In this document: one piece after another, positions 32,991 to 45,435 of the stretch
How positions within the stretch are numbered: the first letter of the stretch is position 1
How the letters are laid out: each line of letters opens with the position of its first letter
NCBI GenBank assembly: GCA_018902385.1
Contig: JABSSW010000010.1
Location: 1-64,000, forward strand
DNA from: Physcia stellaris
Taxonomy: Eukaryota > Ascomycota > Lecanoromycetes > Caliciales > Physciaceae
Direction: 5' to 3'
DNA length: 64,000 nt
The notes under the pieces: model-generated
What the model was told of the DNA's origin: nothing
Databases searched by the model: none
Seen by the model: only the letters and a program-made list of their open reading frames with translations
Position numbers and translations under genes: made by a program

Positions 32991-33214
32991 AGACAAAAGA
33001 CGACGATTGCTGATCGAAATGACTAAAAAAATCGATGAATTTCTGTGTCAATCGATTGAAAAACGTTTGATCATGATGTCGAACAATCGTGTTATTTTGA
33101 CGTTATTTTATCGATTATTTATCAAAAACGCAAACGACAATGCGTCAAAATCAACAACAACGATACAATGAACAAATGAAATGAATGATAAAATTGACAC
33201 ATCGTTATCGCAAC

Positions 33215-33440
33215 AAAATATAATTTGCAAACAACATGTTTTTCGTTTTCGCATTGTTTGCAAACAATACGTATCGATAATGTCTGCAAACAATATGTAT
33301 CGATAATCATTTTTTTAAGTTTTGTTTGCAAACAATATGTATCGATAATCATTTTTTTAAATCTTGTCTGCAAACAATATGTATCGATAATCATTTTTTT
33401 AAGTCTTGTTTGCAAACAATATGTATCGATAGCGATTTTT
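33215..33440. repeat. Palindrome array 6: ~43-bp units
   Basis: Six sites near 33222, 33252, 33282, 33322, 33366 and 33409, written GTTTGCAAAC or GTCTGCAAAC, each followed by AATATGTATCGATAATCATT and a T-run. The ORFs at 33122-33457 (-) and 33225-33509 (+) are repeat translations. Confidence 0.9.
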
Positions 33441-33459
33441 GATTGCTGTTGTTGCATTG

Positions 33460-35330
33460 ACGTTTTCAGATTTGACGTGATTATTGTTCGAGCAATCGAT
33501 TGTTTATGATTTTATGATCATTTGACAGTCATTTTCTCATGATTTGATTGCGACAATTGAATGTTCGATTAGCATTCGTTCATCATTTGAATAAAAATAA
33601 TCGTTACGCTGTTCACGATTGTGATTTATTTTGTTCAATCATTTCGAATTTGTTTCGTTTCAAACGTTAACGCAGTTTTTTTTCAACTTTATTTGTTTTT
33701 ACAATGAAGACGTATTTTGTTAAAAATGATAAAATGTTTTATTTGTCGAGAGAAAAATATTCGTCGAAAAATGAAAATTCTTGTCGTGCGCGATCGACAT
33801 TTTCAATAATTTCGATAAAAACGTCGCAAACGAATGATTTTTTAAACAATCGTCATACGAATATGTCTGCGAACGAAAACAAAAATAAATCTGAAAAAAT
33901 GAAATGTGATGACGAATTGACAGCAAAGAAAAATGAAAAGAAAATGAAATATGCAACGAAAATGTTCATTCGAAATCAAACATCGCTGAACAGATTTCGA
34001 TGACAAAAAAAAAAATCTCGACATCAATATCAAACGAGTTTCGTGCGCAAAAAATATCAATCATATATCATTGAATATCGTTTGATAATTGATTGTCGTT
34101 TAATGTTTCGATTTGATTATCGATCATTCATCAACATTTAAAAAAAATATTTTCGTTATTTCGTTTTCATCGTCGATTGTTTCGAATTCTTTCAACATTT
34201 TTTCGAAAGTTGAAATTTCTTTTTGCTGTTTTCGAATTTTTTTCTTTTTTGAACTTGATTTTCGAATCAAAAATGATTATTTCGTCGTTGTCGTCGCGAT
34301 TCTTTATTCGCAAAATGATGTCATTTTTTTGTTTTTCGCGATTCGACTTGAATTCGTATTCTATTTTGAAAACAGAATACGAACATGTTTCGTCGATTCA
34401 ACGAATTCATCATAAAACGATGATCGCGTGAACGAACAAACATTTTTTGCTTTTCGAAAAAAAATTCGATATCAATTGATTTAAAATCAATCAAAAAAGC
34501 GAAAAACACAGAAAATTCTCGAACGCAAAAAAAAAAAAAATTACAAACGAATGATGATCAGAAATAAGCAATCATTGTCGAAACAATTAAAACACAACAT
34601 GTTGCGATGTTTCAAATGATCGAAAATGAAAAAAACGTCGTTAAATCACAATTCGTAAATTTTTCTGTTTTCGCTGAAATAGCGAGAGACGATTGATTTT
34701 TGTTGTTTTGATTTTTTCAATCTATTTACGAATTTTGTTTGTTATATATTTGCTATATATCGATGATTATACATTTTTAATCTGAACGACTTTTGATGAT
34801 TCAATTCGAAATGTCTGAATATTACATTGATTAATTCATCACGCGTCATACGTTTATTGTCACATCGCAAAACTATGTTTTAAAATAAATCAATTATGAT
34901 TTGATAAAAAGCTGTGAACTATTATTCAATCAAAAAAAAATGATTGAATTTCGTACGCATTGAATGCGTATCTTTTACTATATATCAGATTGAATACATA
35001 ATTTAATTTCATCGAAATTCAATTTTATTTGTCGATTCAAATTTGAATCATCGTTCAATCGATTATCATGCAAATTTCACAAACGCGTCAAAAACGCGTG
35101 TTCGAAAAAATATTATTCAAAATATGAAAATCGTTCATGAAATTCTAAGTTTCAAGAATTGTCAAATTTTCTCGAAAAAAATATCATTCAAAAAATTTCT
35201 GATCTTTATGACCGAAAAATTTCTCGAGACGATGAAAATGATTTTGAAAAACATATTCAAAAAAATGTCTCGATTTACTGACAACGACTTTATCGAAAAA
35301 AAAAAAGCAACAAATCAAATCGCTCGAAAT
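33460..35330. other. No recognisable gene
   Basis: ORFs of up to 116 codons occur on both strands (for example 33704-34003 + and 35043-35393 +). The last of these runs into the Lys-rich repeat below. Nothing else is supported. Confidence 0.45.
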
Positions 35331-36055
35331 GAAATTCGAAAAATCAAAAAGACAAATCAACTCAATCGTCAACAATGTCGTTTTCATCATTGAAAAACGA
35401 TGAAAAATACAACATCAGATCGAAATGAAATTTGAAATGAAAAAAACAAATCGAATCAAACGACTCGAAATGAAATTCGAAATCAAAAGTCAATCAACTC
35501 AATCAAAAATAATGTCGTTTTCATCATTGACAAATGATGAAAAAATACAACATCAAATCGAGATGAAGTTTGAAATGAAAAAAACAAATCGAATCAAACG
35601 ATTCGAAATGAAATTCGAAATCAAAAAAGTCAATCAATTCAATCAACAACAATGTCGTTTTCATTTTTGACGAATGAAAAAATACAAATTAAATCGAAAT
35701 GAAACTTGAAATCAAAAAAACAAATCGAATCAAACGACTCGAAATGAAATTCGAAATCAAGAAAATCAATCAATTCAATCAAAAATAATGTCGTTTTCAT
35801 CATTGACAGATGATGAAATACAACATCAAATCGAAATGAAACTTGAAATCAAAAAAGTCAATCAACTCAATCAAAAATAATGTCGTTTTCATCATTGACA
35901 GATGATGAGATACAACATCAAATCGAGATAAAGCTTGAAATCAAGAGAACAAGTCAGACGAGACGACTCGAAATGAGATTTGAAATCAAAAGAACAAAAT
36001 CAAATAAAATTTCGAAATGTTCGCGACGAAAACAATTTCAAATGAAAACAAAAAA
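35330..36055 (+). repeat. ~136-139 bp tandem repeat, Lys/Glu-coding, about five copies
   Basis: Units begin AAATCGAAATGAAACTTGAA at ~35412, 35551, 35687, 35823 and 35914, and contain TAATGTCGTTTTCATCATTG. Read on the + strand they give repeats of MKFEIKKTNRIKRLEMKFEI, broken by stops. The last copy (35934-36000) keeps AG where earlier copies have AA. Confidence 0.85.
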
Positions 36056-36114
36056 TGAATAAAACAAAAAATTTTTCAAATTCGTTGACTCGAATTCAAC
36101 TAATTGAACACAAA

Positions 36115-36245
36115 ATTATACATGTTGTTTGCAAACATCATGTATACGATGATGTCGTTTGCAAACATCATGTATACGATGATATCGTTTGCAAACATAA
36201 TGTATGCGATAATGTTGTCTGCAAACATAATGTATACGTTGATGC
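36115..36245. repeat. Palindrome array 7: 30-bp units
   Basis: Four units: GTTTGCAAACATCATGTATA then CGATGATGTC, near 36126, 36157, 36187 and 36217 (the last is GTCTGCAAAC). Confidence 0.9.
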
Positions 36246-36249
36246 ATGT

Positions 36250-37435
36250 TAACTATATATATTCATTTCACATATAATTCATCTATATATTCATTACACA
36301 TATAATTCATCTGTCGATTACAGTCATTTATTGCATTCATGTGATTCGAAAAAAAACAAACTTTTGATATTCAACGAATAATTCAATTGAACGAATTTGA
36401 TTCAATTGTTTTGTTTTCATAAACGAATTCGATTTCGAATTCGATTTCGAAATCAAACATCGCGAAAATTCGAAATGAACGTTTCGATTCGTCAATTGAA
36501 AATCGCATCAAAATGCAAACGATTTCGCGAAAACAAATATCGTCATGCATCAATTTCATGCTGAAAACGAACAGCGAAAAAATCATCAAATTTGCGCATG
36601 TCAACAAATTACACAAATTTTTGACGAGACATGTGCAAATCGAAAACATGTTGATTTTATGTTGTCAATTTCATGTTGATATAGAAATGAATGCATTGCA
36701 ATTGCAATGCATTTTTCATCAAAACAAATGTCGTCGTTCATCAATTGCATTCTGAAACAAATCAAATATCGAAAAAATTTCAAACGTCTCAAAGAAACAC
36801 GAACGAAACGATGACGATCAAACACATGTTGTTATGAATGTTACACAAAGCGAAAATGAAAACAATCACAAAATTCAAATTGTTTCATTGTCAACGTCAA
36901 CGTCGACGTCAACATTTGTATCAACATTTGTCGTTGAAAATCATTTCGAATCGCGAACAATTGTCATTATTTTTGTTTTTGTTGATTGTTTTTGTTTTTA
37001 AATATTCAACATTATTTCAATCATATCATAAAGTATTTTACAACATCATCAAAAATTCATTTCATTTCACAAATAATGAAACACAATTTTTTTTCGATGA
37101 TTTTTGCATCAAAATTTCTCAACAACATTTGCTTAAATTTGAACAAATCAAAATTGAAATTGATTCGTCTTTGCAACAAGAATTTTCATGAAACAACTGT
37201 ATTTATGTTTTTGATAAAATTTATGTTGCTGATCGATATGCGAATTTTGAAATTGCAAAATTGATTTCAACGCGATTCAAATGAGTTCATTGCAATTGCA
37301 ATCAATTCACAAAAATTCGAACGACGATTTGAATATTGTAAACATCGATTTGAAAAATCAAATTTCATTTTCGATTTTCATTTGTCGCGAAAAAAGATGA
37401 AAGTTTTAATTTGATATTCAAATCTCGTGATGAAA
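36250..37435. other. No recognisable gene
   Basis: Short ORFs only (up to 117 codons at 36838-37191). There is a ~100-bp similarity between 36495-36600 and 36670-36770 (TCATGCATCAATTTCATGCT and TCGTTCATCAATTGCATTCT). Confidence 0.4.
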
Positions 37436-37439
37436 TTAC

Positions 37440-37645
37440 TTTTTCAAACTCAAAAATGACGCAAGTCGAAAATCAATACGCTAAAAATCTATCGTTCAAT
37501 GCATTTGAAAAATTACAAAATTCAAATAAACAGTGCGAATGAAATTTTTATTCTAATTTGACATTTTAAGATTTCGAAATGATGTTATTTTTTCACGTTC
37601 AAAATGACGCAAGTCGAAAATCAATACGTCAAAAATTGATCGTTC
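37440..37645. repeat. ~165-bp direct duplication
   Basis: TGACGCAAGTCGAAAATCAA followed by TACGYYAAAAAT occurs near 37457 and 37603, with related flanks (ATTTCGAAATGATG-like words). Confidence 0.75.
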
Positions 37646-37747
37646 GATGTTTTATCAGACATTGAAAATTTATCAATTTCAAACGAACATAAATCAATAA
37701 AACAATTTTCAATTCGCTCATTCAAATTAATTTGTCACAAAACAAAA

Positions 37748-37885
37748 ATGTTGTTTGCAAACAACATGTGTAAATATGTTTGCAAACAACATGTGTAAAT
37801 ATGTTTGCAAACAACATGTGTAAATATGTTTGCAAACAACATGTGTAAATATGTTTGCAAACAACATGTGTAAATATGTTTGTTA
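37748..37885. repeat. Palindrome array 8: perfect 25-bp units
   Basis: Five essentially identical head-to-tail units of ATGTTTGCAAACAACATGTG then TAAAT. This is the most homogeneous array in the window and therefore probably the youngest. Confidence 0.95.
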
Positions 37886-37889
37886 ATTG

Positions 37890-39640
37890 ATCGTCACGTT
37901 GATAATATCAGCGATGTTTTCATGATTCAATTGTTTATTTATATAGTCGTTGATGTGATTTTAATTCGTATTTTTTTTACGTTCGACGATATATTGCTGA
38001 AAAAAATTGAAACATCGATGACGACATCGATTTCGATGTTTGAAATTTCATCAAGTCATCGTGCAATCGTGCATAAACAATGTTCAGTCGAGCAATTCTT
38101 TATATTTTTGAAAAAATATATTACATCACACGCATTTTGATTTTACGTTCAAATATCAAATTCAATTGAACAATACAACAACAACGAGAAAACAAATAAA
38201 ACGAAAACGTGACATTTCGAAAATTGCGTCAAATTCAATTCAGACGAGCATGAATAATTTCGCTGTTGATCACGATATCATGACAATTGTCAAAATGACA
38301 AAAGATTGCGAATTTTGTTATGTTTGATTTCATCGAAAAAATTGCAATTTCACGATTTACGTCGTCATTCGTTTTTTTAAAACATCAAAATAATGATAAA
38401 CGATAAATAAACAATCAATTATGTTTCAATGACATCAAGAAATCTGTATTAAACAAATATTTTTATTTATTCGCTTTGTTTAAGTTGTGACGTGTTCGAA
38501 TTCGAATCGATTGATATGAATATTCGCGAAAAATAAAAAAACGACAAGCATTGTCATTGTCGATTAAATGATATTTGAAATCGTGTTTGCGTGATTGTCG
38601 AAATCGAATGAATCAAAATTTTTCAATAGTCAAAAAAGCAACGCTGATTAAAATCAGACTGTTTCAAATGAATCATAAAATGAAATCATGAACATTGATC
38701 TTTACGATGATAAATACACAATACATAAACAATGTTCAATCGAAAATTTCTTAAATTTTTGCGTGAATAAATTATTCAATTTTTTGTCGTTGAAATCGCT
38801 GTTTGTGAATGACAGTCGTTGTCGATTCAAACGAATTGAATATGATCGTTGTTGAAACGATGATTCGACAACGATCATGACAATAATTTCGAGTTGCAAC
38901 ATGATGTCGTCGAAAATATTGTTCATGAAATCGTCGTCATTTCGTTTTCATTTTCAATTTTCGTTTGTTGTTTTCAAGAATTTCGAGTCAACGACGACGA
39001 TTTCATCATGTTTCGAAATGCATTTCGTATTTTTTTTTGTGTCGATGATCGAATTTATCATGAAAACGTTCAATCGAAATTGATCAACGAAAATGTTGTC
39101 ATCAATTTTGATTTTTTTTTTTTGTCATTCGTTTTTTTTTCAAGTTTCGTTTTCGTTGAGCATTTTTTTTTTGATACGATTCGCTCGATTCTGAAACTCG
39201 ACGTCGCGATTTATTTGTCGCAACTGTCGCTCGATCAAGCGTGAAATTTCATTTGCTTTTAAATACGCGCGACGAACTTGACGAGAAATTTGAAAACGAA
39301 TGTTTAAAATGAACATGATTTTTTGAACAGCACAAATCGATTTAGTTTGATAAATAATCGAACAAAATTTGAAAATGAAATGAATAAAAAATTCGAAAAA
39401 TCATGCATGATAAAAAAATGACTGAAATTCGTGCTCAAATTGATTATGTCGTCGATGCATCAATGACGTTGTCTCGTGCTTTAATCGCGAAGAAGATAAA
39501 ACTATAAATGTTATTGCATTTCGAATTAATCGTTGTTTTCAATTACATAACAAAAATTGTTGTCTGAATTCGAGATTTGTTTCATGTAAATTGTGTTCAT
39601 TACGATTATTTTACAATGTAATCGTTATAGAATACAAGTC
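37890..39640. other. No recognisable gene
   Basis: The ~38050-38140 and ~38700-38770 stretches share words such as CATAAACAATGTTCARTCGA and may be an inverted or duplicated fragment. ORFs here (for example 38894-39244 +) carry no known motif. Confidence 0.4.
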
Positions 39641-39865
39641 GTATGCAAACGATATTTGTAAATAACGTATATTTGTAAATGTAATTTGCAGACAAAATCA
39701 AAACATGATACATAATTATAGATGTAATTTGCAAACAACATCACATAATCATGTATAATTATATATATAATTTGCGATCAATATAGATGTAATTTGCAAA
39801 CAACATCACATAATTATGTATAATTATATATATAATTTGCGATCAATATTACAGTTTCATATAAT
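39640..39865. repeat. Palindrome array 9: ~65-bp units with AATTTGCAAACAACATC
   Basis: Sites near 39652, 39690, 39725 and 39792. The two best units continue ACATAATYATGTATAATTAT and a second word, AATTTGCGATCAATAT. Confidence 0.8.
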
Positions 39866-40829
39866 GTTTTTAATAATAAAAAATCTATTTTGTACATAAT
39901 ATTAAAAATATCAACAATTTTTCAAATTTTAAAATTATTACAGAATTCGATATACAATTTTATTTAATGTAAAATTTAAATAATTTTAAATTTAAATAAT
40001 GTAACATTTAAATAATATAAAATGTTGAAATACAATTTTCGCAAATGTGTTCGACAAATATTACAATCAAAATTCATTGATATAAATCGATCAATGAAAT
40101 TTAACGTTTTGACATTCGCACATTTTTTGTGTTTTCATTTTGCATGTATGTTACAAAACAACGAAATTCAAAACAATAAAATGATAATCATTCATGATTT
40201 TTTCAATAAATTATGAAAATCGAATTAATAATTTTCGTTATTACATTTAATATCAATTACAACATGAACACGTAATATTTAATCGTCGAACAATACAACA
40301 AATTTTGTAATATTTTAACAATAATCAATTTTATTGAAAATATTCAATTTTGTCAAATCAAAAATCGATTCAATTGTATTGACAACATTCAATATTTTGA
40401 TACACGATCAATACAATCAATACATTTTCAGTTATTTCAGCAATAACATTTATTTATCGAATTTTTTACAAATTTTTCGCGAATTCGTTTATTTATTTAT
40501 CGAATTTTTACGCGAAATTTATTTATCATTCAGTCAAAATGACGATTCGTATTTTTTTTACGAATTTCGCATTTTTCATTTTCGAATTCGCATTCGTTAT
40601 TTTTTTTTGATTATTTTTTTTTTGCATTTGTTTCGACGCAAATAATTCGAAAACGCAAAATTTTCGAATTTTATATTACGAGTACACGAATTCAAATTTT
40701 ATTAATGTTTCGCGATGCAATTGATTCACTCAAACAAAAAAAAACACAAAAAAATTATTTGATGCGAAAATACGAATTGCAAATAAAAAACAAAATCAAA
40801 CAAAAAACGAAAAAGTTGTTAAAATAACA

Positions 40830-41335
40830 AAAAAAAACTCGCATAACAACGAAACGAATTGAAAAATATACGTGCAAACATTGCAAACATTCGATCAAAT
40901 TCGACAACAACATCAAATTACACGAATATATTCGCATTCGACATGCGAAAAAATCGAAATTTGTTCAACAATTTGTTGTTTTATTTGTTTTCGAATCGAA
41001 ATTTTTACGTTTTTTCAATCGATCATTTCGTTATTTTTTACGTTATCGAAATTAATAGTCGAATCATCAATTATTTTTATTTTTTCAAAAATTTTTTTCG
41101 AAATCGCGTCAAAATTTTTGTCGATTGTAACATTAAAAAAATCGATATTTTGAACAAAAATCGTTTCACGATTTGTTGCGTCGAAATTTTTTCATTTTTC
41201 GATTGCGACATTCAAATCGATGTGCAAATTTTTGAAAAATGCAAATATTGTTTGTTCGTCAATTTCGTTTCGAACATTTACATTATCGAAATTTTATTTT
41301 ATTGTGAACGATTTAATTCGCATATTCGTTGAAAA
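40830..41335 (+). pseudogene. C2H2 zinc-finger protein relic
   Basis: A clear finger is encoded at 40867-40950: YTCKHCKHSIKFDNN, then IKLHEYIRIRHAKK, with Cys codons at 40873 and 40882 and His codons at 40921 and 40942 (C-x2-C-x12-H-x6-H). The flanks are Phe-rich, as expected if Pro/Ser-rich segments suffered C-to-T change. Similar finger proteins with Pro/Ser-rich tails are common in filamentous ascomycete repeats, some perhaps Gag-like. That origin is a guess. It looks like a broken remnant, probably continuing to ~42000. Confidence 0.45.
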
Positions 41336-42099
41336 ATCGAATTCATTTAATTTGCAAACACGTTAAAACAAATCGTTGTTTTCGCGCAATTTCGACAAAT
41401 GCAATTTCAAAAACAAATGTGATTTCATATAAAATCGCATTACGTTATATTTTCATGCGATGATTATATTTGTTTTCAAATCGATCAATTTCGAAACATT
41501 TTTAACAATATATGTTTCGATGAAACAATCGATTCGCATATCATTTTCGCGAATTTTTCGATTTTTTTTTTTCGATGCGCATTTTTTTTTCGACATTTTC
41601 GCGTTTATTTTTTGTTTGCAAATATTATCAAAAACGTTTTGTTATTTATCGATTTATCGATTGAATCATATCAAATGTTTCAAAAATTGAAAACAATGAA
41701 ATATTCATGAAACAACGTTATTGAAATTTGTTTTTTTTTCGTTTTATTTTGAGAAAATATTGACTTTTTTATTTCGAAAAAATTATTATTTTGAAAAAAT
41801 CAACATGTTGTTTGTTTGTTTTGTTCGTTCATTTTTTTTATTAATCGTTAATCGATTTGAAAAAACTAAAAATTGTTATTGTTATTTTAATGAATTCGAT
41901 ATTTCGTTTTTTTCGTTTTGTGATTTAAAAAAACTTTACAAATTGTTGTATGTTTTGTTTATTTGTTTATTGTTTCACGAATATAATAGAAATTTATTTT
42001 TGTTGTGATTTCGTTTTGATTTAACACGACTGATCAACGTTTTTATTTTTTATTATTTTTTGAAATTTCAATCGTTCGATAAATACGAAAAAAAATGAC

Positions 42100-42365
42100 A
42101 ATACAATTCAAAAAAACGTATTATACGTACAATTGTTAAAAAAAAAAAACAATCTATTAAACAATACAATTTCGAAAAAATGTATTGATCAAGATGTTCA
42201 CGTTCAGATAATATCGTTTCGAAAAACGTATTATTCAATCATCACACATTCGAAATTCGATGAAATCAAACAATACAATTTCGAAAAAACGTATTGTACA
42301 CATACGATTTGAAATCACATAATATCGTTTCGAAAAAACGTATTATGCAATCATATTACATATTC
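42100..42365. repeat. Cluster of five short hairpin-forming units
   Basis: Two alternating ~27-bp inverted-repeat words occur: CAATACAATTTCGAAAAAAC then GTATTG (near 42162 and 42270), and ATAATATCGTTTCGAAAAAC then GTATTAT (near 42208 and 42319), plus a decayed copy near 42105. Spacing is about 50 bp. Confidence 0.7.
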
Positions 42366-42699
42366 GATTTTGCAAAGCAAAAATTCGATCAAAAAAAACA
42401 AAAACTCGATCAAAAAAACAAATAATGTTGAAAATATCTGATTTTTTCGCATATTAATCGATTTGATTTTTTGACAAAATTTAATCAAAATCGAAAAGTT
42501 CGAATTTGCATTTTTTACATCGATACATTTTTTTTATCGATTTCTCGATCATTTTTTGTTTGTTTCATATCGTTGACATATCATATGAATTTTTTACAAT
42601 CAAATTGCATAAATATCGATTCATTGATGTTGCAAAAAATATTTGAAAATTTTGAAACACAATGATGTTATCAAATTATGATGTGATTTGCAATTTCGT

Positions 42700-45240
42700 T
42701 TAACATCGCAAAATTATTATAATTGTTTTTTTTTTTTTAATTTTATGTATTTTTTAATCAATTTTAAATATCAAAATTCACGTTAATGTTTTATTTCATG
42801 AAAAAACGCAAAACGTCGAAAACAATTTTGAAATTTATTTTAAAATTTTTTTTTTGAAAATTTGAATTTTCAATTGATGAAAATTATCGAATTTAAAAAA
42901 TACGATTTCAATATTGATTAAAATTTTTTTCGATCGATTATTCGCGTTAAACGAATTTACAAAATGTTTTATTATAAAAAAATTTTATTATATAATACGA
43001 ATATTGCGAATTTATTTATAACAAATTTTTTGTTTTTTTATAATTATTTTAAATAAATAAATAAAAATTCGTATTGTTTGAAAATTTAACAAAATAACAT
43101 TTATATACAAAAAATTTTAATGAAATTTTTCGATTTTTTGTTATTATAAACGTTTTTTTATTTTGTCGTATCGAATTTTTAAAATATACAATTGCATAAA
43201 ATATCAAAATTTATTGTTAAATAATTTTACAAAAAAATCGAAAATTTATTTAAATACAATATTACGAAAACAACAATAAACGATTAATTTAATTTTTCAA
43301 TATATATTTTTTAATAAACAATAAAATTGTATTTTGTAAAAATATTATTTTTAAAAAAATAAAATTGATTGACAAATTTAAATAAAAAATCGATTTCGTA
43401 TTTGTATTAATTTTGTCAACAATTAATTTTTAATTGTTAAAAAACATAATTAAAAAAACAACATGTATTAAAAAACGAAAAATTTATAAATAATTTTTTT
43501 GATTGAATGTTTCGTGTTAATTGTTACGAATTGATAATTAAATATTTTGATATAATAAATGCATTAATCGTTACAAAACAATTAAATATTAAAAAACAAT
43601 TAAAATCGTTATTATCAAAAAATAATTATATAAAACATTTTTTATAAAAAAATATTTATTAAAATCGTTTAACGCGAATAATCGATCGAAAAATTTTTTA
43701 ATTAATTTCGCGTTTGTATTTTTTAAAATCGATAAATTCAATCAATATTTAATTTGAATTTTCAAAAAAAAAACGATTATATTTTATTTTATCAATTATC
43801 AAAATTTTTGTGTTCGTATAATTGTTGTATATATTGTATCGTAAACAATAATTACGTATTATTTTTATTTATTTGATCAAAATTATAAAACAAAATAAAT
43901 ATATTTTAACGTTGAAAACATTGCAAAAATCGATTAATTATCGCAATAATTATAAAATGTATAAAATATATCGATTGTTAAAATATTTTGTTCGATTTGC
44001 AAAAACGATTCAATTTTAATTTTGAAATCGTTTGAAATAATTGTTTTTAAAAAAATTTCGAATTGTTTGAATTGAAAATAATTAAATATTTTGATATAAT
44101 AAATACATTAATTGTTACAAAACAATTAAATATTATAACACAATTAAAATCGTTGTTGTCAAAAAATAATTATATAAATTATAAAAATTAAAAATACGTA
44201 ATAATTAAACGTTACATGATAAATAAAAATACGTTTTGAAATAACGATAAAAATTGTTATATATCGTAATATAAATAATCAATATGTTTAATTATTATTA
44301 TTTAAAAAAACAAAAAACAATATATGAATTCGTGTAAAATTTTTAATTTTAACGTTAATGTTTTTTAATCGAAATATTTTAATTTTAATTTTATGTAAAA
44401 ATTTATTTCAATTTACGTTTTGTATTTCAAAAAAATACAAAAAATATTTATTTTACGTATAATCAACAATAATAATTGCAAATAATTAAATATAAATAAA
44501 ATAATTGCAAATTATTAAATATAAATAAAATAATATAAATTCGTAAAAACATGAAAAAAATTTTAATTATTGTATTAATTTATAATTTCAATATTAAAAT
44601 AAAAATAACATAAAAAAAATAAATATTACGTAAAAATTTGATAAAATCAAAAAAAAATCAAATTATATTAATCGTAAAACATAATTATTTTCATATTGAA
44701 CGTTGATAAAATAAAATATAATTATTTATAAAACACGTTAAACGATAAAATAAATAAATTAAATAATATATTTACAAAAATAAAAAACAAAATAAATTCA
44801 ATTTTACATTTGACGTTAATGATTAATTTAAATCGAAATATCAATTTGATTTAATTATTTTCAAATTCAAATGCATTTTTATTTTTATTTTTATTTTTAT
44901 TTTTATTTGAATATAAATATATATTTAATCGAAACAATTTCAAATCGATTATTTACGTGAAACGATTTGAAAAATTTTATTTTATAAATATATTATATTT
45001 CAACAAAATCAAAAAACAATATAAAAAATAATAAAATTGTAAATTTTTAAATTATGTAATTGTTTATATAATATACAACATGAAATATAAAATAAAATTA
45101 TAAAATTATATATATTCATCAATTTATCAATTTATCAAATGTAACGTTTTTAATAAATTAATTTATACAATTTATTAACAATTGTACGATAATTTTGTAA
45201 TTTTTATTACAACACGTTAAACATTTATATTAAAATTCGT
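42700..45240. other. Extremely AT-rich block
   Basis: The sequence is almost pure A/T with scattered CG. No ORF, RNA or simple tandem repeat dominates it. It contains an inverted repeat (42840-43770) and a ~100-bp direct repeat (43538-43640 and 44080-44180, sharing ATTTTGATATAATAAATRCA). It could be structural DNA, an origin-like region or the end point of mutational decay. Confidence 0.6.
42840..43770. repeat. Nested inverted repeat in AT-rich block
   Basis: CGATCGATTATTCGCGTTAA at ~42930 matches the reverse complement of 43668-43690. Weaker matching continues both outward (AATTTAAAAAATACGATTTC against AAATACAAACGCGAAATTAA reversed) and inward. The arms are ~160 bp with a ~600-bp spacer. 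Confidence 0.7.
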
Positions 45241-45289
45241 CAATTGACAATCAAACGATATTTCACAACAACGCAACGTATTGCTAATT

Positions 45290-45335
45290 ACGATCGGAAT
45301 AGCGGGGCGGCCCGACCCGGATCGATGGGCTTATT
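45290..45335. other. GC-rich pocket in AT-rich DNA
   Basis: A ~40-bp stretch reading CGGAATAGCGGGGCGGCCCG, then ACCCGGATCGATGGG, stands alone at the edge of the AT-rich block. It retains GG and CC runs missing elsewhere in the middle. It lies inside a 60-codon ORF (45244-45426) that I do not consider a supported gene. Confidence 0.6.
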
Positions 45336-45435
45336 CGCGAATTCGTTTCAATTTATTTGTTTGAATATGTTTTCGACGACACGTTTGAATTCAAATTTTG
45401 AAAACGAAACGATAAATGAATTTTGAAAATAAAAT

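Noticed and set aside
18640-39865. CRISPR arrays
   Set aside because: The repeated unit includes its own spacer, unit lengths differ between arrays, there are no cas genes, and the genome is eukaryotic.
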